Below are positions 1 to 7,359 of a stretch of DNA of 18,139 nucleotides, piece by piece. The stretch covers positions 1 to 18,139 of the forward strand of contig CAZFAT010000309.1 of NCBI GenBank assembly GCA_964517075.1. The letters run 5' to 3'. How positions within the stretch are numbered: position 1 is the first letter of the stretch; every line of letters begins with the position of its first letter. The position numbers were made by a program, and so were the translations under genes. A model generated the notes under the pieces. That model made no database searches. It had not been told where the DNA came from and was given only the letters and a program-made list of their open reading frames with translations. This stretch comes from CAZFAT01 sp964517075 (lineage in GTDB: Bacteria > Acidobacteriota > Vicinamibacteria > Vicinamibacterales > SCN-69-37).

Positions 1-488
1 CCGCGCGGCGCCCCGCCCCATCCGATGCGGTCGCCGCGGCCCGCGCGCCCCGAGACGTGGGCCGCCGAGCAGCCGAAGCGGCCCGACCGGTAGGACACGG
101 GCGCCACCTCGACCGCGTCGCCGATGGCCGTCGTCAGCGCATCGAGCTGCGCCTCGAACTGATCGAGCGGCAGCGAGAGCGCGTAGGGATGCCGATCGAC
201 ATCGCCCGGTTCGCAGGGTGGCGTTTCCCAGGCATGATGATGGGCGCCGATTTCACAGTCCCCGCGTGCCAGGAGCCGCCGCAGCACGGCGATCGACCCG
301 GCGTTCCGGGCCACCGGATAGGTGATGACGTAGGTGGGACGGACGTGGTGGCGCGCAAAGAACCCGTGCAGGCGCTCGAGCGCGTGCACGTTCGCGAAGG
401 TCTGGAGCCGTCTCGCGGCGAGGTCCCACTGATTGTCGCCTTCGGTGTCGATCGCGACGAGCAGGGCAGGCGGGGCCGTCGGGCTCAT
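1..488 (-). CDS. Polysaccharide deacetylase, NodB/WalW type (partial, runs off left edge)
   Basis: The N-terminal 162 codons of a polysaccharide deacetylase are present; the rest lies beyond the left edge. Visible motifs are AIDTEGD near residues 12-18 (catalytic and metal-binding acidic motif of NodB-like enzymes), PTYVITYPVA (51-60), IGAHHHAWETPP (80-91, the metal-binding histidine motif) and SYRSGRFG (132-139). This order matches the WalW-like deacetylases common in exopolysaccharide clusters, which remove acetyl groups from N-acetylated sugars. The ATG overlaps the stop of the upstream acetyltransferase gene as ATGA (485-488), so the two are translationally coupled. The last 20 or so residues before the edge (below about position 55) do not look like the usual continuation of the family, so a frameshift or sequence error there cannot be excluded. 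The family call is firm; the substrate is unknown. Confidence 0.85.
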   Translation of the reverse strand, partial: MSPTAPPALLVAIDTEGDNQWDLAARRLQTFANVHALERLHGFFARHHVRPTYVITYPVARNAGSIAVLRRLLARGDCEIGAHHHAWETPPCEPGDVDRHPYALSLPLDQFEAQLDALTTAIGDAVEVAPVSYRSGRFGCSAAHVSGRAGRGDRIGWGGAPR

Positions 489-1528
489 CGGTCCTGGTCG
501 GAGTCGCCGAGCGTTACATGCCAGGTGGCGGTGCTCTTGTAGTAGTCGGGCGCGACGCTGACGGCGTTGACCTTGGCGACGAACTCCATGGTCGACTTCA
601 CCGAGTAGTAGCCCTCCTTCTTCAGCAGCCGCCGGAAGCCGTCGTGCAGCACGAACGTCCGGATCTTGTCCGAGTCGGCCGCCCGCGCCTCCCGATCCAC
701 CCACCGGACCAGCGTCAGGAACCCGGCCGCATCGGCGGGGTCGGTCAGCACGTCCACGAGCAGCGTGACGCGGCCCCGAGGTTCCTGCACGTGGCGGTAC
801 ACCGCATAGCCGGCCGCCTCGCTCCCCTGCATGAGGGCTGCGATCTGATAGCGGACGTGGGGCGCCTGGATGTATTTCCAGTTGAGATACGGGGCGTCGC
901 GCCGGATGGCGAAGCCGAACTGGCCGCGGAGCCGTTCCCACAGCCGCGTGAAGCTCTCGTCGAAGTGCCGGATCATCCGTACCTCGCCCTGCAGCGGCCG
1001 GGTGCGCGCAATCAGGCGCACCCAGGGCAGGGTGACGTACGACACGAAGCGATTTAGCCCGACCGGCCAGTTCGGCCGCCGGAGCGCCCGCCGGCTGAGC
1101 GGCTTCACCAGGCAGGGCACCGGACCCAGGTCGGGCCACTGCATCTTCTGAAAGAGGCGGAAGGACGCGTCCGACAGACCGAGGCCGAGGGCGGCGCCCG
1201 TGTGGCGATCCCACGTGCGGAACAGCACGTCACCGAGGCCCTGGCGCTGCCGCTCGGGCGCCACCATCACGTCCATGCCCCACGACGCGTCAATTTCGGG
1301 CCCGCCGATCGTGAGGCGTACGGGCATCGTGGCGTACTGTCCCACGACGGTGGTGCCTTCGCGCGCCAGCCAGATCATCGGCCCCTCGGGGGGCATGTAC
1401 GGATTGCGGCGGTATTGCCAGTCCCACCGCAGCCAGTTGGCCTCGGCGGCATCAGGCCCGAAGACGCGCCGGTACAGGGCCTCGACCTGGCGACGGTCCT
1501 CCGCACGATAGCGATCGATCTCAGCCAT
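485..1528 (-). CDS. GNAT-family N-acetyltransferase of exopolysaccharide-cluster type
   Basis: A 347-residue protein with an N-terminal GNAT fold. The acetyl-CoA binding motif A is visible as VAPERQRQGLG (residues 89-99), preceded by the beta strand ASWGMDVMV. The C-terminal half looks like a second, degenerate GNAT-like half (YLNWKYIQAPHVRYQ, then AAGYAVYR). It ends in TWHVTLGDSDQDR, a W-x-x-T-x-GDSD tail that I associate with acyltransferase-like proteins beside polysaccharide deacetylases in EPS loci. It presumably acylates a sugar amine or a cell-surface precursor in the cytoplasm; the substrate cannot be read from sequence. It is the first gene of a two-gene unit with the deacetylase. 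The ATG at 1528 has no strong Shine-Dalgarno sequence. A TATACT hexamer on the minus strand at 1620-1615 is a weak candidate -10 element. Confidence 0.83.
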   Translation of the reverse strand: MAEIDRYRAEDRRQVEALYRRVFGPDAAEANWLRWDWQYRRNPYMPPEGPMIWLAREGTTVVGQYATMPVRLTIGGPEIDASWGMDVMVAPERQRQGLGDVLFRTWDRHTGAALGLGLSDASFRLFQKMQWPDLGPVPCLVKPLSRRALRRPNWPVGLNRFVSYVTLPWVRLIARTRPLQGEVRMIRHFDESFTRLWERLRGQFGFAIRRDAPYLNWKYIQAPHVRYQIAALMQGSEAAGYAVYRHVQEPRGRVTLLVDVLTDPADAAGFLTLVRWVDREARAADSDKIRTFVLHDGFRRLLKKEGYYSVKSTMEFVAKVNAVSVAPDYYKSTATWHVTLGDSDQDR

Positions 1529-1743
1529 GCCGTTCTGTTGCGCCCACGCCTCCAGGGAGCGAACCAGGCGATGCGGGCCACAGGTGAAGGCCGATCGGCG
1601 TCAGGTCGGCAGCCAGTATACCGTCGCCTCTGGGGCCTCTGCCGTCGCGTCTGCGACACCCCCGGCCGAATACCGCTCGCCGGCGTCTGACCCACCTATA
1701 GGTCCAATCTGTCGCTCCAGAGTGAGCCGGAGGTCTTCGTTCG
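1529..1743. other. Divergent intergenic region, 215 nt
   Basis: This spacer separates the divergently transcribed acetyltransferase (minus) and permease (plus) genes, so promoters for both should lie here. On the minus strand TATACT (1620-1615) could be a -10 box for the acetyltransferase. On the plus strand TATAGG near 1698-1703 is a poor candidate for the permease. No convincing -35 boxes, small ORFs or RNA structures were seen. Confidence 0.5.
1729..1734 (+). promoter_or_regulatory. Shine-Dalgarno GGAGGT for the permease gene
   Basis: A strong GGAGGT lies 9 nt before the ATG at 1744. This supports that start codon and is one of the best ribosome binding sites in the window. Confidence 0.75.
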
Positions 1744-2961
1744 ATGTTCACCACGCTCCCATCGATAGTCCTCACCTCATTGCTCAAGAACCGCCTGCGC
1801 ACGGCGCTGACCGTCCTCGGTATCAGCATCGGGATTGCGGCCGTCATCTGCACCGCGGCGCTCGGCGCGGCCAGCACAGACCGGATCACTGCGCAGATCG
1901 ACGCCCTGGGCGAGGACTTCGTCTGGATTCGGGCAGGCAGCGCCAACGTCGGTGGGGCCCGATCGGGATCGGGTGGCGCGCGCACGATGACGCGTGGCGA
2001 TGCGATCGCGATCGCTCAGGAGGTTCCCGAGATTGAAGCGTGCTCGGGACAGGTCACCGGGCGGGAACAGGTCATCGCCAGCGGTCGGAACTGGAACACG
2101 CGCTATCAGGGCGTGTCGGACGCCTTCTTCGAGATTCGCCGCCGCGACCTGCTCGGGGGCACCTTCTTCACGCCGGAGGACGTGGACGCCGGCACCCGGG
2201 TGCTCGTGCTGGGCGCGTCCGTGTCCGAGCGCATCTTCGGCGAAGGGGACCCCGTCGGGCGGACGCTGCGGATGGGCCGGTTCCCCTACGAGGTGATCGG
2301 CGTGCTTGCCTCGAAGGGCACGACCCGCGGCGGCGTCGACCGCGACGACGTGGTCTTCGTGCCGATTTCCACTGCACAACGCCGGATCGATCGCCAGGAC
2401 TGGATTACCGACATCATGTGCTCGGTCACCGCGCCCGAGCTGACGGATCGCGCCGAAGCCGGGATTATCTCGCTGCTCCGGGCGCGCCATGAGCTGATGC
2501 CGGGTGACCTGGACGACTTCCGCATCCAGCGGCCCCTCGAGACACTGCAGTTGCGGGCGTCGACCGCCCGCACCATGGCGCTGATGCTGACGGCGATCGG
2601 CGGCGTGTCGCTCCTCGTCGGCGGCGTGGGCATCATGAACATCATGCTGGTGTCGGTCACCGAGCGACGGCGGGAGATCGGCCTGCGGCTCGCCATCGGC
2701 GCGCGCGTCCGCGACGTGCGCTGGCAGTTTCTATCGGAAGCGATGTCGATTGGCCTGCTCGGCGGCGCGGCGGGCATCGCGCTTGGCTGGCTGGGCGCCG
2801 AGATCCTGGCGCGCGTGTTCGGCTGGCCCACGCTCGTCTCGGGGGACACCGTCCTGCTGGCCGTCACGCTCGCCATCGTCGCGGGCGTCACGTTCGGGTA
2901 CTATCCCGCGCACCGCGCGTCGTCGCTCGATCCCATCGACGCGCTGCGCATCGAATCCTGA
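1744..2961 (+). CDS. ABC transporter permease, MacB/FtsX type
   Basis: A 405-residue permease subunit of a MacB-like (type VII) ABC transporter. The start NRLRTALTVLGISIGIAAVI is the typical first transmembrane segment. It is followed by a periplasmic MacB_PCD domain (about residues 45-265, with VLVLGASVSERIFG and the GDPVGRTLRMG motif). An FtsX domain with three more membrane segments follows (about 275-300, 335-360 and 370-393). The family's closing motif is present as YPAHRASSLDPIDALRIES. MacB-type systems use conformational changes rather than classical channel transport to export or extract peptides, lipoproteins or lipids. There is no nucleotide-binding domain in this protein, and no ATPase or MacA-like adaptor gene in the window, so its partner must be encoded elsewhere. 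The family assignment is secure; the substrate is unknown. Confidence 0.92.
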   Translation: MFTTLPSIVLTSLLKNRLRTALTVLGISIGIAAVICTAALGAASTDRITAQIDALGEDFVWIRAGSANVGGARSGSGGARTMTRGDAIAIAQEVPEIEACSGQVTGREQVIASGRNWNTRYQGVSDAFFEIRRRDLLGGTFFTPEDVDAGTRVLVLGASVSERIFGEGDPVGRTLRMGRFPYEVIGVLASKGTTRGGVDRDDVVFVPISTAQRRIDRQDWITDIMCSVTAPELTDRAEAGIISLLRARHELMPGDLDDFRIQRPLETLQLRASTARTMALMLTAIGGVSLLVGGVGIMNIMLVSVTERRREIGLRLAIGARVRDVRWQFLSEAMSIGLLGGAAGIALGWLGAEILARVFGWPTLVSGDTVLLAVTLAIVAGVTFGYYPAHRASSLDPIDALRIES

Positions 2962-2977
2962 GGAAGGTGCAGCGTCC

Positions 2978-3042
2978 GTAGCCGCTGGGCTTCCAGCCCC
3001 GCGGTTCCCGCGGTGTCCGCCGGGCTGAAGCCCGGCGGCTAC
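2978..3042. repeat. REP-like compound inverted repeat in the convergent gap
   Basis: Outer arms 2978-2999 and 3022-3042 are complementary over about 21 bp, with one G-T wobble and one bulged base. Nested inside are two perfect hairpins: CCGCGG-TTC-CCGCGG (2999-3013) and CCGCCGGGC-TGAA-GCCCGGCGG (3017-3038, 9-bp stem, four-base loop). It sits between the 3' ends of the permease and the TylF-like gene, and the TAG stop of the latter (3041-3039) lies inside the right arm. There is no T-tract on either side, so it is not a canonical intrinsic terminator, though it may attenuate transcription or protect 3' ends. Its form suggests a dispersed palindromic (REP/BIME) element. Confidence 0.7.
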
Positions 3043-3707
3043 GCCACCACGGGCTTGCGAAGGTAGTGGCCGGCCGATCCCGTTCGCTCGAGCGGCGGCA
3101 GCGCCCGTGTCCGCCGGAACTCATCGGCCGCTCGCGTGCAGCCCTCCCACCGGCCGTAGTCGTCGAGCACCACGTAGCCGCCGGGCGTGATGCGGTCGTA
3201 CCACGTCTCCAGACACAGGCGCACCGAGTCGTACCAGTCGGCGTCGATGTGCAGCAGGGCGATGGGCGGCAGCTCGGTGCGCGGAAAGGTCTCCGCGAAC
3301 CAGCCTTTGACGATGTGCAGTCGGGCCGTTGAGGCGCCCGCGACCGTGAACGCCCGCCGCACGTCGTCCTCCGTGCTGGCGCACCAGCCGGGCTGAAACT
3401 GCTGGCGGGCCAGGGCGCCATCCTCGGCGCCGGGCGGCGGCAGTCCCTCGAACGAGTCGAACAGATAGAGGTCCCGGCGATCGCCGGCCTGCGAGGCCAT
3501 GACGGCGGCGGCGCCACCCTTGAAGACGCCGCACTCGACGATGGCGCCTGGCACGCGGTCGCGATCGAGCGCGGCGATCAGCCGGCAGAGCGCGGCCAGC
3601 TTCTCGCGCGAGACCAGCGTGTAGGGCTGGACCCGACGGAAGAGCTGCCAGTGGCGCCAGGACGCGCGCGCGGCGCTCCAGGACGACCAGTCCAGGTAGT
3701 CGAGCAT
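3039..3707 (-). CDS. TylF/MycF-family class I SAM methyltransferase
   Basis: A 222-residue protein with the hallmarks of the macrocin O-methyltransferase (TylF/MycF/NovP) family. These are AIVECGVFKGG (residues 55-65, SAM binding), LYLFDSFEGLP (80-90), GWFAETFP (135-142), LLHIDADWYDSV (151-162) and YVVLDDYGRWEG (178-189). The aspartates in HIDAD and the LDD pair are the presumed metal ligands positioning the sugar hydroxyl. Family members O-methylate deoxysugars or sugar-like hydroxyls, which fits a glycan locus. The gene starts 3 nt after the stop of the upstream methyltransferase, so the two form an operon. Its stop codon is embedded in a REP-like repeat. The acceptor sugar is unknown. Confidence 0.9.
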   Translation of the reverse strand: MLDYLDWSSWSAARASWRHWQLFRRVQPYTLVSREKLAALCRLIAALDRDRVPGAIVECGVFKGGAAAVMASQAGDRRDLYLFDSFEGLPPPGAEDGALARQQFQPGWCASTEDDVRRAFTVAGASTARLHIVKGWFAETFPRTELPPIALLHIDADWYDSVRLCLETWYDRITPGGYVVLDDYGRWEGCTRAADEFRRTRALPPLERTGSAGHYLRKPVVA

Positions 3708-3710
3708 GCG

Positions 3711-4547
3711 TCAGGCGGCGGCGAGCGCGTACTGGACGTGCCCGATGGCCACGTCCTGGACGAACGGCGCGCGCTTGATCCAGCCGGGCAGCGGGCCAGG
3801 CAGCCGGCGGAACGTCCCGGTCAGGTGCAGATCCTCGCGCAGCACGGCCAGGCCGGCGTCGGCAATCTGCTGGCGGAGCGTGGGGATGCGAATGCGCTGC
3901 AGCAGGTCATCTTCCTTCGTCCCGTTGGCGCGGGCGAGCTTGATGAAGGAGTTCTGATCGGCCGGCTCGCGCAGCGTCCACTCGGCGTGCCGCGCCAGCC
4001 ATCGGAACGTGGCGAAGGAGAGCGAGCGGCCGACGAGCAGGTGGAGAGGAATCGGCACCTTCATGCGCGGCAGGTGCGCGCCCGCGAACGACAGATAAGG
4101 CGCCGTGGACAGGTAGCAGCGGCCCGCCGGCGCCAGGACGCGGCGGCATTCGCGCAGGTACTGCCGCGCGTCGGGAACGTGTTCGATGACGGCATGCGAG
4201 AGCACCAGGTCGAACGCGCCCGTCTTGAAGGGGAGGGCCTGCCCGTCGGCGCGCGCGAAGTGCAGATGCGACAAGCCGCGCTCGCGCGCCAGCCGCACGC
4301 CCGCGTCGCCGAAGCGGTCGATGGGGTCGATGCCGACGACGAACGCGGCGTGTTCGGCGAGCGAGAGCGGCATCCCGCCGCCTCCACAGCCTGCGTCGAG
4401 CACGCGGCCGCCGACGAGAACCCCCGCCTGATCCAGGAACGCCAGCACCTTGGCGCTGCGGTAGTACTCGAACAACGCGTAGTCGTATTCGGAACGGAAG
4501 CGGCGGTCGGCATGCGCCTGGATCGCGTCTTCCCGGATGTCACGCAC
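3711..4547 (-). CDS. Class I SAM-dependent methyltransferase (Methyltransf_11-like)
   Basis: A 278-residue cytosolic methyltransferase. Motif I is VLDAGCGGGG (residues 49-58), motif II VVGIDP (70-75), and the DLVLSHAVIEHV segment (113-124) followed by RRVLAPAG is typical of the Methyltransf_11 fold. The reading frame stays open far upstream across the divergent aminotransferase gene, but only the part from 4547 downward is homologous. I chose the GTG at 4547 because it has a GAGGGAG about 10 nt upstream and lies just before the first convincing residues (RDIREDAIQAHAD); the family start could be slightly further in. It is the first gene of a two-gene unit with the TylF-like gene. It likely methylates a sugar or lipid intermediate; no substrate can be inferred. 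Confidence 0.85.
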   Translation of the reverse strand: MRDIREDAIQAHADRRFRSEYDYALFEYYRSAKVLAFLDQAGVLVGGRVLDAGCGGGGMPLSLAEHAAFVVGIDPIDRFGDAGVRLARERGLSHLHFARADGQALPFKTGAFDLVLSHAVIEHVPDARQYLRECRRVLAPAGRCYLSTAPYLSFAGAHLPRMKVPIPLHLLVGRSLSFATFRWLARHAEWTLREPADQNSFIKLARANGTKEDDLLQRIRIPTLRQQIADAGLAVLREDLHLTGTFRRLPGPLPGWIKRAPFVQDVAIGHVQYALAAA

Positions 4548-4585
4548 CTTCGCTGTCGCTCCCTCGGAACGGCTGGACCGCCGCC

Positions 4586-4594
4586 ATTGTACGC
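4586..4594 (-). promoter_or_regulatory. Candidate -10 promoter element (GCGTACAAT)
   Basis: On the minus strand GCGTACAAT reads toward the methyltransferase gene starting at 4547. This would give a transcript start roughly 30 nt before the GTG. The identical 9-mer occurs before the minus-strand operon at 18079-18071. No recognisable -35 hexamer lies 17 nt upstream, so this rests on the -10 match and the repetition. Confidence 0.4.
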
Positions 4595-4613
4595 GGCGGC
4601 GCCGGCCGGAGGA

Positions 4614-4619
4614 TATGAT
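4614..4619 (+). promoter_or_regulatory. Weak candidate -10 element TATGAT before the aminotransferase
   Basis: TATGAT lies 9 nt before the ATG at 4629, which would give a leaderless or nearly leaderless transcript. The alternative is ordinary translation from the GGAGGA at 4608-4613, with a rather long 15-nt spacing. The two readings cannot be separated from sequence. Confidence 0.25.
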
Positions 4620-4628
4620 GTCGCCAGC

Positions 4629-5819
4629 ATGGGCGGTCCGCCGGTGCGCACCACGTTGCTGCCGCTGATGCGGCCCTGGATTGACGAGACCGACGCGGCC
4701 GCGGCCGCCGAGGCGGTCCGCCAGCACTTGCTCGTCGGCGGCGGACCGATCGGCCGCGAGGCCGAAGCGGAGCTGGCCCACTGGCTCGAGGGCCGGCGGC
4801 CGCTCTTCCTGAACTCGTGCACCGCGGCGCTCGAAGCGGCGGTGTGGCTGTCGGGCGCGGGTGCGGGCGACGACGTCATCCTGCCGAGCTTCACGTTCGT
4901 GTCTTGCGCCAACGCGGTCGTCCGAGCCGGTGCGCGGCCGGTCTTTGCCGACATCGACCGGACGACCCTCAACATCGATCCGGCCGCCATCGCGCGGCTG
5001 ATCACGCCGCGGACCCGCGCCATCATGGTCGTGCACTACGGCGGCCGGGCGTGCGACATGGCGCCCATCCTCGATTTGGCCGCCCGGCATGGCCTGCGCG
5101 TGATCGAGGACGCCGCGCATGCTCTCGGCGCCCGCTGGCAGGGGCGCGCGCTCGGAACGGTCGGCGACTTCGGCTGCTTCAGCTTTCATGCGACGAAGGA
5201 CATCGCCTGCGGCGAAGGCGGGGCGCTCGTGTGTCGCGAGCCCGCCGACACCGAACGCGCCGAGATCCTCCGCGAGAAAGGGACGAACCGCGCCGCTTTC
5301 ATTCGCGGCGAGGTCCACAAGTACACCTGGGTGTCCGAAGGTGGCAGTCTGGTCGCCTCCGATGTGCTGGCGGCCATCCTCCGGGTGCAGTTGCGGCGTC
5401 TGCCCCTGATTCTGCAGCGCAAGCGCCTGCTGGCTGAGCGACTCACCGAACGGCTGGCCCCGGTGGCCGACCGGGTCGCCTTGCCGCACGAATGGCCGGG
5501 CATCGAGAGCAGCTGGCACCTCTATCCCGTGCTGGTGCCCGCCGTGGATCGGGAAGCGGTCCTGCGTGGGCTCCAAGACGAGGGCATCGGCGCCGCGTTC
5601 CACTACGTGCCGCTGCACGATTCGCCGTACGCCCGCGCCCGCTGGGGATATGGCCCGGGCGACCTGCCCGTGACCGAACGGTTGAGCGCCTCGCTCATCC
5701 GCCTGCCCCTGTTCGCGGCGATGTCCGACGCGGACCTCGAGGACGTGGCGACCGCGACCCTGAAGGTCGTGACGCGGCTGCTGAGCCCGAGGGCGACCTT
5801 CGCTGATGCCCCAGGCTGA
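4629..5819 (+). CDS. WecE-like sugar-nucleotide aminotransferase (DegT/DnrJ/EryC1/StrS family)
   Basis: A 396-residue PLP-dependent aminotransferase. The PLP lysine is in SFHATKDIACGEGGAL (K190), the cofactor-ring aspartate is in VIEDAAHALGA (D161), and the PSFTFVSCANAV segment (86-98) is standard for the fold. The stretch EKGTNRAAFIRGEVHKYTW is characteristic of WecE/RffA, the dTDP-4-dehydro-6-deoxyglucose transaminase that makes dTDP-Fuc4N for enterobacterial common antigen. A 4-amino-4,6-dideoxyhexose product is therefore likely, but RmlA/RmlB and later pathway genes are not in the window. The frame is open far upstream only as antisense of the methyltransferase; ATG 4629 begins the homologous part. 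The 3' end overlaps the next gene by 14 nt, so it heads a plus-strand operon. Confidence 0.92.
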   Translation: MGGPPVRTTLLPLMRPWIDETDAAAAAEAVRQHLLVGGGPIGREAEAELAHWLEGRRPLFLNSCTAALEAAVWLSGAGAGDDVILPSFTFVSCANAVVRAGARPVFADIDRTTLNIDPAAIARLITPRTRAIMVVHYGGRACDMAPILDLAARHGLRVIEDAAHALGARWQGRALGTVGDFGCFSFHATKDIACGEGGALVCREPADTERAEILREKGTNRAAFIRGEVHKYTWVSEGGSLVASDVLAAILRVQLRRLPLILQRKRLLAERLTERLAPVADRVALPHEWPGIESSWHLYPVLVPAVDREAVLRGLQDEGIGAAFHYVPLHDSPYARARWGYGPGDLPVTERLSASLIRLPLFAAMSDADLEDVATATLKVVTRLLSPRATFADAPG

Positions 5820-7359
5820 GCCGCCATCCGCCGGGAGTCCGGCGCGGTTTCCTCCAGGCGCCCCGCGGTACGGGTTCGCCCTACTGCTCATCCTCGCCGC
5901 TGGGCTGCGATGCATCGGTCTCGGCAAACCGCTCTACATCGACGAGATCGTCACGATCAGGGTCGCGACCGAGCCGCTGGTCTCGATGTCCGGCGTGATG
6001 AGGCAGATCGACGCCAGCCCGGCGTTGTATCCGGTCCTGTTGCACGCCTGGATCTCAATCAGTCACGCCGATGCGTGGGTGCGTCTCCTGTCGGTCCTCT
6101 TCGGCGTGCTCGCGGTCGCCGTCGTCGGGGCGATTGCCGCGCGCGTGTTTGGCTGGCGCGCGGGCCTCGCCGCGACCGCCATCATGGCCATCGCCCCCGC
6201 GCACATTCATTACTCGCAGTACGTCCGGAACTACAGCCTCTTCACGCTGCTCGCCGCCTGCCACGTGTGGCTGCTGCTCGCATGGTTCGACCGCCCTGCC
6301 CCACGTTGGCCCCGCCGGACCTGGCTCGCCATCGTCGTCGTGACCGTGGCGCTGTGCTACACGCACTACCTGTCACTGCTGCTGCTCGCCGCCGAAGGAC
6401 TTGCGGCGCTCCTGCTGGCCGCCGGGCGATGGCGTCAGATCATCGGATGGGGCAGCGCCATTGCGCTGGCCGGCGTGCTGTTCCTGCCGGGCGTTCCGCT
6501 CCTCGCCGAGAACATGAAATGGGATCGGCTGCGCAATGAGGAGCGTCCTGAACGGCCGGCGGCGGTGAAACTCGTGCCGAACCTCGTGGCAGAACTCAGT
6601 GTCGGCCAGCAGATCCTGGGATTCGACGACCCCGTGGCGCGGCGACTGACGCTGGGTGCGGCCGCCGTGATCTTCCCGGCCCTCTGGCTGACGGGGCTGG
6701 TCCGAGGCCTGCGAACCCGTGCGACCACCACGGTCGCGCTGAGCGTACTCGCCTGGCTGCCGCTGGCCTTTTACCTGGTGGCCGGGCGGCGCCTGGTGGC
6801 GGTGCGATTCTTCGTGCCCTTCATGGCCGGCTATGTCTCGGTGCTGGCATTGGGCTGGGTGTCACTGGGCCGTGCCCTGCGCGTGCTTGCGGGCGTCGCC
6901 CTGGTCGTCGTCTGCAGTGTGCCGCTCTGGCGCTACTACACGGAGTTCACCTGGAGCTACGATCATCGGCGCGTCGCCGACGTGCTGGCCGCCAGGGCGC
7001 AGCCGGGCGACGTCCTGCTGTTCGTGCATCCCTATGAAGCGTTCTTCTATCGCTGGTATCTTGGCGACCGCCTGCCGATGAAAGGCCTCGTCTTCACCGC
7101 GCTCGAGGACCAGCCGGGCTACGTCATCAAGCCCCCCCTGCTGGAGTTCGAGCCGGCCCGCGCCCGCGTGGAGCGGGCGGCCACGGAGTTCTCCCGGCTC
7201 TGGGTCGTGGGCCAGTCGCGTCGGTCCTTTGCCTCGGACCCCGCCGCACAGGCCCGGCTGCTCGAGTGGATGGACACCCGCTTCAGCCCGCTGGGGAACC
7301 TCGACACCGTGACGGACGGCGATCCAGAGATTCGGCTCTACGCCGCGAGGGTTCCGTGA
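5806..7359 (+). CDS. GT39-type (PMT/ArnT-like) membrane glycosyltransferase
   Basis: A 517-residue polytopic membrane protein with about ten hydrophobic segments from residue 22 onward and a soluble C-terminal part. The GT-C signature is visible: GKPLYIDEIVTIRVA puts the conserved acidic pair (D46-E47) in the first external loop. SPALYPVLLHAWI and HIHYSQYVRNYSLFTLLA correspond to the family segments before TM3 and TM4. Such enzymes take a sugar from a polyprenyl-phosphate donor and transfer it on the periplasmic side to a lipid, glycan or Ser/Thr residue. The gene overlaps the aminotransferase by 14 nt. Its TGA overlaps the GTG start of the next gene, a GT2 of the kind that makes polyprenyl-phosphate sugars, so a donor/transferase pair is a reasonable inference. 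Confidence 0.87.
   Translation: MPQAEPPSAGSPARFPPGAPRYGFALLLILAAGLRCIGLGKPLYIDEIVTIRVATEPLVSMSGVMRQIDASPALYPVLLHAWISISHADAWVRLLSVLFGVLAVAVVGAIAARVFGWRAGLAATAIMAIAPAHIHYSQYVRNYSLFTLLAACHVWLLLAWFDRPAPRWPRRTWLAIVVVTVALCYTHYLSLLLLAAEGLAALLLAAGRWRQIIGWGSAIALAGVLFLPGVPLLAENMKWDRLRNEERPERPAAVKLVPNLVAELSVGQQILGFDDPVARRLTLGAAAVIFPALWLTGLVRGLRTRATTTVALSVLAWLPLAFYLVAGRRLVAVRFFVPFMAGYVSVLALGWVSLGRALRVLAGVALVVVCSVPLWRYYTEFTWSYDHRRVADVLAARAQPGDVLLFVHPYEAFFYRWYLGDRLPMKGLVFTALEDQPGYVIKPPLLEFEPARARVERAATEFSRLWVVGQSRRSFASDPAAQARLLEWMDTRFSPLGNLDTVTDGDPEIRLYAARVP

Noticed and set aside
57..542. Plus-strand 161-codon frame at the left edge
   Set aside because: It is antisense to the polysaccharide deacetylase, which has clear catalytic motifs.
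1777..2490. Minus-strand 237-codon frame inside the permease gene
   Set aside because: It is low-complexity and Arg/Gly/Asp-rich, antisense to a well supported permease, with no domain seen.
3651..4628. Long plus-strand open frame upstream of the aminotransferase start
   Set aside because: It is antisense to two convincing methyltransferase genes and has shadow-type Arg/Ala/Gln-rich composition; homology to aminotransferases begins at 4629.
4548..5927. Minus-strand extension of the methyltransferase frame across the aminotransferase gene
   Set aside because: The extension has no recognisable domain and is antisense to the WecE-like gene; high GC keeps the frame open.
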